Below are positions 1 to 12,735 of a stretch of 64,000 nucleotides of DNA, piece by piece; within the stretch, counting starts at the first letter, position 1, and each line of letters starts with the position of its first letter. The notes under the pieces were generated by a model. The model was not told the DNA's origin, made no database searches, and was given only the letters and a program-made list of their open reading frames with translations. The stretch comes from Mixophyes australis (Eukaryota; Chordata; Amphibia; Anura; Limnodynastidae). Position numbers and translations under genes: made by a program. The DNA is taken from positions 16,497,434 through 16,561,433 of the forward strand of contig JAVHZZ010000008.1 in the NCBI GenBank assembly GCA_036250195.1, read 5' to 3'.

Positions 1-2004
1 AATGCAAACTTTAAAGGCGAACCCTGAATGGCGTAAGTGAGCCTCAAATTTCGAACTGGAAGTCTATAGAGGAGTATACTGCAAAAATGTTCTGGGTCTT
101 TAAAACAGTAAAATTTGACCATCTCTATCACTGGCAGAAAATCAGTGTGGCTGTGAAGCAGAGTATTATAATTATTATATTATATATTATAGTATTATTA
201 TAATGACTGTATACTGTCCAGTGAGGGTGTACAGGGGGCACAGAGAACCCTGGGAGAGGCAGGAATTCTTCAGTTCTGCATAAAATACATGAATCAGTAT
301 AGGTTGCAATGTATATTTTAAACAAAGTTAGCTTTTTAATATACCTGTTAGGAATGAGACTTTCTTTAGTCCACTCTAGAATTGTCACATGTCTACACTA
401 CTAACATACACCTTGGACACCATGTGCAGAAATCATAGGGCCAGGAGCCTTAGAAAACATTTCCTGACCACAAGGTAGCTCCCTGGGCTATCATTGAATG
501 TCAGCATCATTATTATATAATATTATATAAACCACCATTCAATGTAATATCATCCCCAGAATGACGGCTTATTAACGGCTAAGTGCTAAGAAGAGGTAGG
601 TGCTCATTAGTGCGCCATCTCCATTTATAGGACCCCTGTAGCTATTTACTGGGCGCTATTTGGCACTATGAATTGCCATAACGCAGATTTGGCAACAAGA
701 CATACATAACACTGCATAATTATCCTGCAGAATGATGCAGCTGCAAGCTAACTGTATCTACCGCTTTATTCTGTGACAACCTGTTATTGTAAAGTGATTG
801 GTCCTGCTCTAGGCCACTTATAAGTGCTTGTTGGGTAACAGAACAAGGTTTGACAACCCTCCAATGAGAATGTCCACATTTGTGGTATCATGTGACCAAC
901 AGACATGCTTTAGCTTGAAGACCATGGGGCCTTTCACTGAACTGACGAAGAGGTTTAAATGCCCCAAAAAGTGACGTTTTCACGACACTGCCTCATGTTC
1001 AAGTTTCAAGGCTTTTTATTGAAATAGGAATAGCAGCAGATATCAGAGATATCTCCGGTCCCAGTTGTCCATATGGACTGCGATTTAGCCCTGTTTATCA
1101 AGCTCTGAAATCTGACAGCTAATACCAGCTGAAGATTGCATTAGCCGGGCCGGGGAAAGCATCACAGAAGAGGGATCTTTGCATCCCTCCCAAACAGGCT
1201 AAGTGCCCCCCCCATAACAAATTCAGCCAGGCCATAAAAATCTGATAGTATAATGATCGCAGTTTGCTATAGATTCTTAGCCAGGAAAGGCTCCTATTCG
1301 ACTCGTTGTCCCAGCTAATCAATTGTAATAAATTGCCACATTAATTTAGTTCTTATCTATGCAATAAAAAATGATAATTAACGTAACCAATTTGTGAGTG
1401 GTCATAAATAGACCCCCATATCCCTAATAACGAATGTAGAGGGTTTTGAGACACTCCACCTCCGCCATGGTATGTGTGCATTTCTCTAATCCTGCTAATC
1501 CATAAATCAATACTATATCCATTGAACTTCCTTACCTTTGGCTTCCTTTGTTGAACAGTGTGAAATGCTTTACCAAAACCTAGATAAGAACTGTCTACAG
1601 GACCACCCTGTTACAACAGTCTTGTTAAGGCAAATAAGAAAAATCCATATAATCTGTTTAACATGGTCACCAATCAATAAACACATCCCCCCTGATTCTT
1701 GTCATTATAGATAGATGTACAATAAATCCTTCCACTTAAATGATGGATCGTATGTGCACTGTATCAATACCATGGAAGGATAAAACTATTTCTACACTCT
1801 GCTGGAAAAAAATAAGCTTGAAATATCCACATCATTTCAGAAGGAAAATCTAGAGATCATGTGACTTGTCAGAATTTTCTCGTCCCAGATCGGACGCGAG
1901 AGGAGTAAAAATTGGGCGAACATCAGGTCATTGATCCCAGGTCTGACACATCTCCGCTGTTAATAAATTACGTCTCAGAGGAAAACATTTCCAGTATTTC
2001 ATAC
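1..2004. other. Non-coding stretch, no gene seen
   Basis: No open frame here looks like an exon and no repeat family used elsewhere in the window is recognisable. There is a short TA/ATT-rich run near 165-205 and a small C-run near 1206-1213. The sequence is ordinary AT-rich intergenic or intronic DNA as far as can be read by eye. Confidence 0.5.
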
Positions 2005-2007
2005 TAA

Positions 2008-2453
2008 GGCTGGGTACAAACTACAAAAAAATTCTTCCTATGCGATATCGTTAATGATTTTACCAACGACTGAAGAAAAATTAAAAAGCCCTAATCAGCA
2101 TGCTGATTCCTGTGTACACACTGTACACGTTTTACAAGATTTACCGTCAGATCTGTGCTCTACATCTGTCATAACCATTGGCTGAAAAGATGGTGACTCT
2201 GCACACTCCATAGAGATCTATGGACACTGCCGGTCATGAGTGCATACACACTGCAGGATTGGAACAACATCGTTCCGTCCTTGAACGAGTTTATTAGTTC
2301 AGTTTAAAGACCAAATAAAACCATTCAATGTGCTTTGAAACGATAATTGTTCATCGTTGGACCGTACACACTAATGCGATATTGGGCTGAACAGTCGTTT
2401 ATCGTGTGATTGGCCCAATAATCAGGTGAAAACCCTGTAGTGTGTGTCCAGCC
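2008..2453 (+). mobile_element. Harbinger-like non-autonomous MITE, copy 1
   Basis: The element begins GGCTGGGTACAAACTA and ends TAGTGTGTGTCCAGCC, an inverted terminal repeat of about 16 bp. It is flanked by TAA at 2005-2007 and TAA at 2454-2456. A 3-bp TWA duplication is the known signature of PIF/Harbinger elements. A second copy of the same length (446 bp) lies at 38025-38470 and shares the interior, including the stretch around CACTCCATAGAGATCTATGG. No transposase is encoded, so it would need one in trans. The superfamily rests on TSD size and sequence only. Confidence 0.72.
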
Positions 2454-2493
2454 TAACTTGCAGTTTATACTGCTGCTCGTGTGATCAATGCAT

Positions 2494-2522
2494 AGGCATA
2501 GGGATCAATGATCCCTATGCCT
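2494..2522. repeat. Perfect 29-bp palindrome
   Basis: GGCATAGGGATCA and its exact reverse complement flank a single central A at 2508, with one further A/T pair outside. It lies 40 bp beyond the Harbinger-like MITE. It may be a chance palindrome or a remnant of a small foldback element; nothing assigns a function. Confidence 0.6.
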
Positions 2523-3432
2523 GTATGACATTCAGAGTGGGTTGGTTACATTGCGCTCCATCTGGAAAGCAGTGTAGGTAAATTCTGACAAAACTCCCCT
2601 CTGAATGAGACCATACAACCAGATTACACCTAGATTTTCATTCTAGGCTATTCTAAATCTGCAGAAAAACATAAACATATTAACAACACATGGGAGCATA
2701 AATACAATACAAGTACATATCATTCAAGTACAGTGGGACATGAACAAGTACCAATTCTGCATATACAAATCACACATGGAAGCATAAGACTTACACAAAT
2801 AAAAGTTAAGCGTAAAAGCATAATGGGTACGAACACTTTTCGTCTACCACAGAAATGTGTTAAAAATGAACATTTCAAATCACCATGGTGAAAATGAATG
2901 CCTGGCTTTGAAACATTCAGAGGTTTTGAATCAACTTCCAAACCTAATTGCAGGAAATTTGCTCACAGAGGATTATGATATAAGTGGGATTGCTAAATAG
3001 TGGCATTAACAAAAAAAAATGTTTTAATAAATTCGATCTGCTAAATACATTAAACAAATACATATTAAAAACTCAACTTTTTACCCTCAGAATTACTTTT
3101 TAAACAATTTCTTATTACAAATAGAAATTAAAGTGTACAAATTGAACTGCTGAGAAAAAGTATTGTCCTTTTATAGCAGTTATTAGGGTTAGAATGAGAA
3201 TTTTGGGGAGGGGATGATATTTGGGAAAGAAGCTTGTGAGTCATATGTCCCATGGAAAATCTGGAGGTACAGCATATTATATTTGACACAAACATGGGCA
3301 TTTTGAGGTGCTTTTTGCTAGCGTTAGGCCACTTTTTGTATTTAGTCTGCCCATTCATCTGTCCTTAGTTTAGAAGTATGTATAAATTTGTATCCAATCA
3401 GATCATCTGAATGGTCACAGTAGCACAGAATA

Positions 3433-3612
3433 TTTCAGGAGATGAGTGAGCTGATCTTGTGGGAGACAGTGACCTGTCCTCTAGTGTAATTGTGGGGACA
3501 GGGGATGACATGTGGCAGGGGCAGAGGCGTGATGTAAGAGGCAAGTAGGAAGTCACAGTCTGAAAGTTCAGTAGTACAATGAGAAGGGTCCTCCAGCAGC
3601 ACAGAGTACAAA
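3433..3612 (+). repeat. Single diverged unit of the 148-bp repeat at 58.2-59.0 kb
   Basis: The order of landmarks matches one unit of the distant array: CAGGAGATGAGTGA, then GGACAGGG, GGCAGGGGCAG, GAAGTCACAGTCTGA and GGGTCCTCCAGCAGCACAG. The unit is clearly diverged and not tandem here. It shows that the 148-bp unit also exists as a dispersed sequence. Confidence 0.7.
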
Positions 3613-3984
3613 CATGATGCTACTGTTGACCCGAGTGCTGGAGGATAGTGATGACGAATGCACCACTACATGAAACATGAAAACTCCTTACATCTAGTCT
3701 CCGTTCCTTGTGTCCGTGTGTCCTGAGATTAAAATATGAAAGTCTGAAAACGTGAAATGTCACCTAACACTCCCTACTATCATATTATAACCATACCCTT
3801 AATCAATTATAATCTTCCTTTATTCTTTCTTTCTTTACGTCTTGGTGATCCTCTTTTATGTGCTGAATAACTCATGACAGTAAAGGGAAAACAGGGCTGT
3901 CTTTATATCAACTTTACATTTTATGTGGCTCATTTACATTGCCTTATACACTGCTCCTGTGAGGTATGAAGAAAAGAGGACATC

Positions 3985-5690
3985 CCTTGACCACAACTGA
4001 GATCTTATTACCACCACTGATGTCCTATTAGCTCCATCTCTGATGATCTATTATCCCCAACTCTGCATTCCTATCACCACCTCTGAGGTCCTATTACCAC
4101 CACCTCTGAGGTCCTATTACCACCACCTCTGAGGTTCTATTATCACCACCTCTGAGGTCCTATTACCACCACCTCTGAGGTTCTATTACCACCACCTCTG
4201 AGGTTCTATTATCACCACCTCTGAGGTCCTATTACCACCACCTCTGAGGTCCTATTACCACCACCTCTGAGGTCCTATTACCACCACCTCTGAGGTCCTA
4301 TTATCACCACCTCTGAGGTCCTATTACCACCACCTCTGAGGTTCTATTACCACCACCTCTGAGGTCCTATTACCACCACCTCTGAGGTTCTATTACCACC
4401 ACCTCTGAGGTTCTATTATCACCACCTCTGAGGTCCTATTACCACCACCTCTGAGGTCCTATTATCACCACCTCTGAGGTCCTATTATCACCACCTCTGA
4501 GGTCCTATTACCACCACCTCTGAGGTTCTATTACCACCACCTCTGAGGTTCTATTACCACCACCTCTGAGGTTCTATTACCACCACCTCTGAGGTTCTAT
4601 TATCACCACCTCTGAGGTCCTATTACCACCACCTCTGAGGTTCTATTATCACCACCTCTGAGGTTCTATTACCACCACCTCTGAGGTTCTATTACCACCA
4701 CCTCTGAGGTTCTATTACCACCACCTCTGAGGTTCTATTACCACCACCTCTGAGGTCCTATTAACACCGCCTCTGAGGTTCTATTATCACCGCCTCTGAG
4801 GTCCTATTATCACCACCTCTGAGGTCCTATTACCACCACCTCTGAGGTTCTATTACCACCGCCTCTGAGGTTCTATTACCACCACCTCTGAGGTCCTATT
4901 ACCACCACCTCTGAGGTCCTATTACCACCACCTCTGAGGTTCTATTACCACCACCTCTGAGGTTCTATTGTCACCACCTCTGAGGTTCTATTATCACCAC
5001 CTCTGAGGTCCTATTACCACCACCTCTGATGATCTATTATCCCCAACTCTGCATTCCTATCACCACCTCTGAGGTCCTATTACCACCACCTCTGAGGTTC
5101 TATTATCACCACCTCTGAGGTCCTATTACCACCACCTCTGAGGTTCTATTATCACCACCTCTGAGGTTCTATTATCACCACCTCTGAGGTTCTATTATCA
5201 CCACCTCTGAGGTTCTATTACCACCACCTCTGAGGTTCTATTACCACCACCTCTGAGGTTCTATTATCATCACTTCTGAGGTCCTATTATCAAAACCGAG
5301 GTCGTATTCCCATAACCTCTAAGGTTCTATTGCCAACACCAAGGTCCTATTATTGCCACCACATCTGAGGTACTGTTGCCACCACCTCTTTGGTCCTATT
5401 ACCACCTTCTCCGAAATATCCCCATCTCTGAGGTCCTATTACCACATCTGAGGACTCATTGCCACCATGTCTGAGGTTCTGTCTTCATCACCTCTGAAAT
5501 CTTATAACAAAACAAAGGTTATATCACTACAACCTCAAAGGTTCTATTACTACCACCAAGGTCTTTTTGTTACTGAGGTCCTATTCTCACCACCTCTGCA
5601 GTCCTATTACCATCTCTGAGGTATGTCCTACTACCACCATCTTTGAGGTTCTTTTATCACATCCTCTGTAGTTCTATTACTACACATTTT
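3985..5690 (+). repeat. 23-bp minisatellite, about 50 core units with decayed edges
   Basis: The unit CTATTACCACCACCTCTGAG plus GTC or GTT repeats with a period of 23 bp. The core at about 4077-5280 is nearly uniform, with alternation of GTCC/GTTC and ATTACC/ATTATC. Degenerate units extend to about 3985 and 5690. A landmark variant (TGATGATCTATTATCCCCAA) occurs at 4041 and again at 5027, 986 bp apart (close to 43 units), pointing to a large internal duplication of the array. Stop codons are absent in part of it only because of the repeat; it is not a gene. Confidence 0.93.
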
Positions 5691-5969
5691 GGGCAACTAA
5701 AAAAACTCAGTTGGTCCTTGATAAATTAGGAAGGACTTCATATAGGTGCAGTCTTCAGCAATTGAAATTCTACAAAATAGCTCTTCCTTCAAAATGAAAT
5801 CTCATTTTTGTCATTCGTGAGTAAAAACAAATGCCTGAAACGCCTATGTCCAGCCAACACTAACCATTATAAGGTTCGAATATATGCTCCTCCCTCCAAA
5901 TAATGCCTCAGACACACACACATGACTCCACAAAGCATGTTGACAAAGTTGACAGCCCTTTTCAGCGCT

Positions 5970-6021
5970 CTTCATCATCATCATCAGCATTTATTTATAT
6001 AGCGACACTAATTCTGCAGCA
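5970..6021 (-). mobile_element. V-SINE-like 3' tail fragment
   Basis: It holds only the terminal part of the SINE in reverse orientation: the ATC repeat, TTTATTTATATAGCG and ACTAATTCTGCAGC. It directly abuts the duplicated block that starts at 6022. Confidence 0.7.
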
Positions 6022-6354
6022 CGTGTGTATGATATGTGTGGGGGGAGGGTGGCTGGGGGGGGGTAATCTTTCTAGATTAGGTCATGTCTGTCTAAAAGAA
6101 TTCCCTTGAAGGTGCATTTTTTATATCATAGGAAATAAATGACCTTTGACGTATCTTTATCATTAGTAATGTTGATCAATTTGTGGCAACTTCATTTAAA
6201 GTTTCTGTTCCTATATGCAATTATCTGACTACTTCGTCCCTATAGGTAATACATTTACTCCAATAAATATGTTACATTGAATAAATATAACATGCATATT
6301 AAGCTGGGGCTTCAAATGAGCATCATTCAGACACTTACAGCATTGCAATCACTG
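6022..6354 (+). repeat. Duplicated block, copy A (copy B at 12709-13036)
   Basis: From TAATCTTTCTAGATTAGG at 6064 to the SINE edge near 6355, the sequence aligns to 12746-13038 with about 7 substitutions in roughly 290 bp by eye. The GT/GGGG-rich leader at 6022-6063 also matches copy B loosely. In both places the block joins the 3' tail of a reverse-oriented SINE at the same base. No coding potential is seen. Confidence 0.9.
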
Positions 6355-6480
6355 TATCATCCTCATCACCATTTATTTATATAGCGCCACTAACTCTGCA
6401 GCGCTGTGCAGAGAACTCATTCACATCAGTCCCTGTCCCATTGGAGCTTACAGTCTAAATTCCCTAGCGTACACACACAG

Positions 6481-6511
<31 letters not shown>

Positions 6512-6738
6512 GACAGAGAGCAAGAGAGAGAGAGAGAGAGAAAGAGACTATGGTTAATTTTATAGCAGAAAATTAACATACCAGTATATTTTTGGAATGT
6601 GGGAGGAAACCGGAGCACCCGGAGGAAACCCAAGCAAACACGTGGAGAACATACAAACCCCACACAGATAAGGCCATGGTCGGGAATCGAACTCATAACC
6701 CCAGTGCTGTGAGTCAGAAGTGCTAACCACTTGCCCCC
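6355..6738 (-). mobile_element. V-SINE-like element, near full length
   Basis: Read on the minus strand it has the tRNA-like head (GTGGTTAGCACTTCTG, then a B-box-like GAGTTCGATTCCC), the conserved centre (GGTTTCCTCCGGGTGCTCC) and the CAGCGCTG...GATGATG tail. CA and GA microsatellites (6475-6546) have grown inside it where other copies carry a short CTCT/TGTG run. It is a Pol III-type non-coding retroposon that needs a partner LINE. Confidence 0.85.
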
Positions 6739-8419
6739 CTGTATTTTTTAGAATATTGACTTTAATAAGAAAGAAAGAAAAATAATTTTATTTCCCAAGA
6801 CTCATAATAGTAACCCTTTAAGGAGATTACAGATAAATGACAACTATGTACAGTTTTATTTGAAGCATCTAAATTACATCAATCAAACCATCCAGCGACG
6901 TGTCTAAAACGAAACATTAAACAGCATTCTCGGAGTTTATAAATGTACTTAATTTAAAATGGTGTAAATGCTTGTGAATCCTTGAATTGTCTTAGCAGCG
7001 CGGCTGTGTTAAATTACATTACATCTTGCAAGTGGATCCTAATTTTAGTTGAGCTCTGAGAGTTGGAATTATTTTCCCTGGCAGAGGCGACTGCAGCAAT
7101 GCCCAACAGAAAGGAAAATAAGTATAATTTGAATGTGCAATCTTGCAGGTTTCATCTTTTTGATGTGATCATGTCATTAGTCAAAGCTTACAGAACACAC
7201 CGACCCACAATTACTCAACAGCGGGGAGAACAGCGCGGCTCTGCGATGTTAATGAAACGAGCCCTGTTTACTATTTGGAACAAAAAAAAAAAGAGGAGCT
7301 AATGAATAGGCTTAAGCTGGAAATCCATCTGTAATAGCTTAAATAAACAAAGAGATACAATGAAAAGGAAGACACTGACAAGTCACTGTTTTAGAATCCT
7401 AAGCAATTATAATGTACCGGGATGACCATTAGCGCAAAAGATACGAAGCAGAAAAGAGGCCGGAGCTCAAGGAGATACAATTTATTAACAACGCATTTCA
7501 CCACTAAGAAATGCATTAAGAATATTCTTATTTTATAATATAAAATAAATAAATGGGGTGGGGGGACATTTAACAGTATTAAGAGTTTGAAAAATAATAG
7601 TTTTATATAATAGATACTAACATTCACCAATATGGATGGAAAACTTTTCATAACTTGACAGGACTTGATATGTTTGGTGTTATATTTCCATTTGCTATGT
7701 AGAGATTAAAATATTTTACATATATTAAAAAATATATATTTTTGACGCAACACATAATTTTTCTTTACCAAGCGTGAACTCTATGTTATTAAATGGTATC
7801 TGATCTTATAATTTAATTGTAAAACATAGACTAATATGAACAACTTTGCACACTAGCGGGCAACTTTTTTAAAAGTGATTTGGGGTTTGGAGCTGGTAAA
7901 TTGTCCTTGGGTGAAACTATATTTTAAATGTTGATTCTGAACAACAGAAATGGACGTAGTAACAATTGGGGTACCCATGCCGATCCCCTTTGCTCTCTCA
8001 AAGGAGAATAGTGTGATGCCCACCGTCCATAAAGAGCTCCGAGTTGTGTGACTGATGGCACGGTATGTCGAACTCCAAGAATAACGTGAGCTTTTTAGGG
8101 CTCCAACTTTAAATTCTGCTCAGAGTAGTGGAGGGGAGGACGTCCCAGCCTAAAAATGTTGTGGGTCACATGTAAACTTAAGCCTACAAATTTCGAGCTA
8201 CGATCCCCTGACAACAGATGTTATAACAATATCAAAACTAGTAACACATTGAAGCAATGTGTTACTATAAATAACTTTTTACAGCACTAAATTAGGTTTA
8301 AACAACTGTCATAGTAATGGTAATAAAAGATTTGTGAATTGACCCTTTAAAAATAGAACTATGCACCAATATCAAGAACTAGACAGTGTACAGGGTATTT
8401 AGAGCAGTGCCAGGGCTGA
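6739..8419. other. Non-coding stretch with a possible conserved segment
   Basis: No repeat family is recognised. The part at about 6930-7310 has a balanced, less AT-rich composition, with no microsatellites, and stands out from the AT-rich DNA on either side (for example 7490-7760). That is the look of a conserved non-coding element, but no alignment can be made here. The short open frames are not convincing exons. Confidence 0.3.
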
Positions 8420-8718
8420 CATAGGCCTAGGAGGGGGTTTCCTAGTGCCTGGAAACCCCCCCCCCCCCAAGCCTGGGACACTGTATAATTGAGGTGGCTG
8501 GACCCTGCTCCCGCTTCACACAGCTCTGCTTGAAAAGGGAGAGCTGTGTGCACCTAACAGTAGTGCACGCAGCATTGCCCATGTATATTATGGGGATAGG
8601 AAGAGTTGGAGAGCAGCCAAGCACTGTCTAAAATTATAGCCACGCCCCCATGCACGCTTGTCATGCCCACTGGCGGCGTGGTGTGGAAACTCCCCTACAA
8701 ATCCTGCGTTTGCCCCTG
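8420..8718 (-). mobile_element. hAT-like non-autonomous element (CAGGGGCAAACG family), copy 1
   Basis: The left end reads CATAGGCCTAGG and the right end AAATCCTGCGTTTGCCCCTG, so the reverse complement begins CAGGGGCAAACGCAGGATTT, as in the copy at 49900. It contains a C-run at 8457-8469 and GGCGTGGTGTGGAAAC. Relatives are at 20650, 38972 and 49900. The flanks AGGGCTGA and GCTGAGAA share only GCTGA, so a target duplication is not proven. Confidence 0.7.
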
Positions 8719-11021
8719 GCTGAGAAAGAATTCTACCTGAAAACTGACTGTTTTACCTTTATATGGGCTTCTTAGTGTAGGAAGCCACATCTCCTATACT
8801 TAGAGGAGTTGCTTATTTGCATAACAGCAAAACATTTTTAACTCTTTTGTGCCTTCAGAAATATTTGAAAGGACTAATATGTTCATGAGGAAAAGACTCC
8901 CCGCACGACTCGTTGTTTTCTTCCCATCTCTTCTGTTCCCACAAATTCCTGATTTGTTTTCCACATATTGACAAGTGTTGCTTGTAGCTCTTATTTTTAA
9001 ATCTACTTGTATTTCAGGCTTTATAGTCATTAACTACACCACAGTGAGTAATTAACGCTCGTTCACGACAGAATTCATAAATGTGATTCTATTTCATAAG
9101 AGAAACAGTTCTCCTTGGGCGCACCGTGGCCTCCAACCTGCAGGAAGTGATCTCATGTCAACAGCTATACATTAGGAAACAATTTAAATGCTATCTGTTT
9201 CTCGGCACGGCGTCCGGCATTGTAACAGCTGTAGTTGTGTGTCTCTGATGTAAGCCTGCCACGCAGGAACAGGCAAAATAGCGACATTAGAAATGGAGCA
9301 CAGAATCCAAAGCCAAAAAAATAACAGCCGGGTGTAGTAAAGAGATCTTGGAGAATTACAAATCCGGGAATAAGAACACTGCAGGAGTTTGTTCTCGGGA
9401 GATTTGTGAACAGGAGGATAGAGCAGAGGCAAATCTCCATCACACTGCAGTGAGGAAATATAGGATAAAAGATTAGGGATGGGAAATTGCCTGTGACTAG
9501 CTTTGATTTCAGACCTTGCTGCCTGCGCATCCAGTCTGATTGTGATTTATGGTTCCTCTCGTGCCAACCCTAAATTCGTTTTTTTTGGGTGGGGAGGGGG
9601 GGAGATTAAAGCACAGATTGTAATGACGCTGTACATGTTTAGAGGATAATACGCAGTTGCTGGCTAGTTATACATGATTAGGAATCCCACGCTTATGGAG
9701 AAAGACATAAAAATGGCAGCGTCGCTCAGGGCTTCCTACCTTGCACTAATTCCCATTGCCAATTACACAGTATTAATGTGTAGAGAAGCATTCTGCAAAC
9801 ATAGTTAACCTGCAATTGAGCTTGTATTAGAACCCCCTTCTCCCTCCCCATGTATCAGAATAAGCAGGAGAAGCTAATCAGAGTTCCAGGGGTTGATCAG
9901 ATATCAAAGATGTTTTGTGTATCTAGGTACAGCAGTCAGCTAAATAGTGTAACTGTATAAACAAAACTCTATAAGATAACAACAAGGGCATTCTAAGCAG
10001 ATGTACAGCTGCTATCTCCTCTCCTTTGCATTTTGCATTACCAGCCGTGGTGCAAATCTAGCAAAAATAAAAAATGAGTACCGCAATATTGGCATGAACA
10101 TTGGTTTGGATTCACATGACATGCACGGTAGCTGGTTGGATAGGATGATAACATCCATTATGGAGATAAGGAACACTCAGAGATACTATTTACATCAACC
10201 AAAGTCACCTTTGCTATTGAACCAGTGGTGCAAGTAATGGGGAACGGGAAGTAGCACAGTTACTGTAGGAAAATATTTTCTCTTATAAAGGATATGTCAA
10301 AGCAAACTATATTTCACTTGTGAAACAAGTTTTCAGTATTTACAATAACGCCGTCATCTGTTGGCTTTTAATTCTAACATTCCAAATTATTATTTCATTG
10401 TCTTTTAACTGTTCAGAGTCAGGTATTCTGTTGCTATGCTTGGCTGGCTCTGTCGGCTAACGTTCAGTGTAAACCCTTTAAATGCTGGTTTCAGGCAATT
10501 GCTACATTGTGAGTGTTGCCCGGGGTTGTACTGTGGGTACAGTAGAAGCTGGCAGATTTAATTCGCACTGTATTGGCATCAGTAATGCTCTAATACTCTT
10601 CCCTGGCATTACTGTTGTTTTCATGGGCACTCTGTGGTCATCAGTTATGCAATATTGTATAAATCTACGAACGTTAAGGCTTATATATGATCTGCGAAAA
10701 ATACAGAGAAAAACTACCTTGATTGAGTATATTACAGGACACAAACTTCCAGATCCTTAAAACAGCCCCCATGGTAAATACATCACTTCTAGTCCTGCCT
10801 ATTCCCACTATAAAACAGACTTCATCATTAATTTAAACATTTTTGCTGTTCTCCAAAAATTCTACTTGTATAGACTCAGGAAAGTGCATGGACTTTGTGA
10901 CTGTCTTTACTACATGCGTCACTTTTGTGTGTTGAATATTTTTAGTTTTTTTACATTGGTCGAAATGTGCACTCTCCCAAAAAAGCTGGACCCTAGAAAA
11001 AACGTATGATAAAACGCGATC
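8719..11021. other. Non-coding stretch, no gene seen
   Basis: No recognised mobile element. The segment at about 9030-9560 contains several short overlapping open frames on the minus strand that resemble nothing I know. 10482-10760 is open for 92 codons on the plus strand, again without recognisable motifs. The interval looks like unique intergenic or intronic DNA. Confidence 0.35.
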
Positions 11022-11316
11022 TCTGACACCAGAGCCGGATTTAGACCTCATGGGGCCCTAGGCAAGATACTGGTTTGGGGCCCCCTCACTGAAAAAATCC
11101 ATAGCACTATAGTTTTGTAGCATAACATATACCCCTATTCACTGGCTGGCTGGTAGACTTTAGCCCGGGGGGGCAAGTATATAGCACTGGCCCATAAGTA
11201 GCGTTCCATTTTTAAAGGGTGGTCTCACTGCCGCCCCTGGGAGGGCCCTCTGGGGACCGCTGGGCCCTAGGCAATTGCCTAGGTTGCCTAGTGGTAAATC
11301 CGGCCATGTCTGACAC
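11022..11316 (-). mobile_element. Small hAT-like element with perfect 8-bp TSD TCTGACAC
   Basis: The element is 11030-11308 (279 bp), starting CAGAGCCGGATTTAG and ending TAAATCCGGCCATG. It is flanked by TCTGACAC at 11022-11029 and 11309-11316. An 8-bp duplication with CAG-type ends is the hAT signature. Both ends match the 1989-bp element at 18515-20503 in opposite orientation (for example CCTAGGCAATTGCCTAGG and CTAGGCAACCTAGG), so this is a short deletion-type relative. It is non-coding. Confidence 0.9.
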
Positions 11317-11358
11317 CTCAGAGGATATTGTAAAGTCAACTTCAACTGCACATTGCAG

Positions 11359-11736
11359 TGGGCAGCACAGTGGCGTAGTGGTTAGCACTTCTGCCTCACA
11401 GCATTGGGGTCATGAGTTCAATTCCCGACCATGGCCTTATCTGTGTGGAGTTTGTATGTTCTCCCTGTGTTTGCGTGGGTTTCCTCCGGGTGCTCCGGTT
11501 TCCTCCCACACTCCAAAAACATACTGGTAGGTTAATTGGCTGCAATAAAAAAAAATAAAAAAAAAATTGACCCTAGTTTCTTCCTCTCTGTCTGTCTGTG
11601 TGTGTGAGTGTGTGTCTATATTAGGGAATTCAGACTGTGAGCTCCAATGGGGCAGGGACTGATGTGAATGAGTTCTCTGTACAGCGCTGCGGAATTAGTG
11701 GCGCTATATAAATAAATGATGATGATGATGATGATG
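11359..11736 (+). mobile_element. V-SINE-like element, full length
   Basis: It starts GGGCAGCACAGTGGCGTAG and has a B-box-like GAGTTCAATTCCC, the conserved GGTTTCCTCCGGGTGCTCC core, the GGCAGGGACTGATGTGAATG segment and a GATGATGATGATGATGATG tail. An A-rich run replaces part of the region after GGCTGC. It is the clearest plus-strand copy for defining the local consensus. Confidence 0.9.
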
Positions 11737-12636
11737 ACATTATATAAAATAAGCTATTGACTTCGATTTAAACTTTAATTTTTTTAATTTGTGGCTCACG
11801 TTCGGCATTCACACATTGCATTCGTGGTTCACCGTTCGCGTTTGCCGCTCATGTTTGAAGTCCACGTTCGCCGTTCACGGTGGCCATTTGCATTAAAATT
11901 AGTGTGTTTTTGTTTGTTTTTTTTAAACACGATCAAAATTATTCATTTTGAATAGTATTTTATTTATTTAATTTTAAAAACAAACAAACTGTGATTCACA
12001 AGTGTGAACTGGCTCGAACCTGCTCGACTTTCTCAATTCTTTAACTGGTTCTAAAATTTGAGAAAATTCTGATGAAATTTAGAACTGATTCAAGAATCTT
12101 CACTCTCAGACCTCAGCTTCAAAATCTACAGAGTATTTTTAATAATTGTATCATACTAACCTATAGATCACTATTTTTGCAAATGTTCAAGCTAAGGACA
12201 CAAACTGTTTCCCTTGTAAAAAAAAAAAAAAAAAGAAGCACAAATCATATATTAAGCTATCAAGAATTATTGTGAACCCAGTCCTTGGGAGGATGCACAC
12301 GTAAGTATTAATAGTAACAAATACAGTGCAAAAGAGAAAAGTGGTGTTTTACTGAAGATAACACACTTGTGTTACTATGACCACATGCAAATCAGTCTGT
12401 GTAACATTCAATGACACTCCACAGAATACATTTCTCTCCAGAGCGAGAAGAATACAGCATCCCTTAAATATTTATCTTCCCCTTCATGATTCTGGGCCTG
12501 AGGGTCTTTTCATACTTTCTTTAGAAATTCCAAATATAAAATATGTATTCCCTTAGGTTCCCCACTTTATCTTCTTGTTTGCTTGAGTGATCCACAATAG
12601 CTGCCAATCTGCGGTTATACGAGACCATAAAGGAAT
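11737..12636. other. Non-coding stretch with imperfect TTCG-rich repeats
   Basis: At about 11795-11885 short imperfect repeats of the kind CACGTTCGCCGTTCA occur. The rest is AT-rich with poly-A runs (12219-12233). No gene or known element is seen. Confidence 0.4.
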
Positions 12637-12735
12637 ACCGGAGAGGGGTGTGTGTGTGTGTGTGTGTCTGATGTGTGTGTGTGTGTGTGTGTGTCTGATG
12701 TGTGTGTGCGTGTGTATGATGTGTGTGTGGGGGGG
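12637..12735 (+). repeat. TG microsatellite with TCTGATG interruptions
   Basis: Runs of TG are broken three times by TCTGATG or TATGATG. The right part overlaps the GT/GGGG-rich leader of duplicated block B. Confidence 0.9.

Noticed and set aside
3985..5690. CRISPR-like regular array
   Set aside because: The 23-bp units are contiguous with no unique spacers, and the DNA is eukaryotic. It is a minisatellite.
11359..11430. tRNA gene at the head of the SINE
   Set aside because: A- and B-box-like words are present, but no cloverleaf with acceptor stem is formed, and the same head recurs in all SINE copies.
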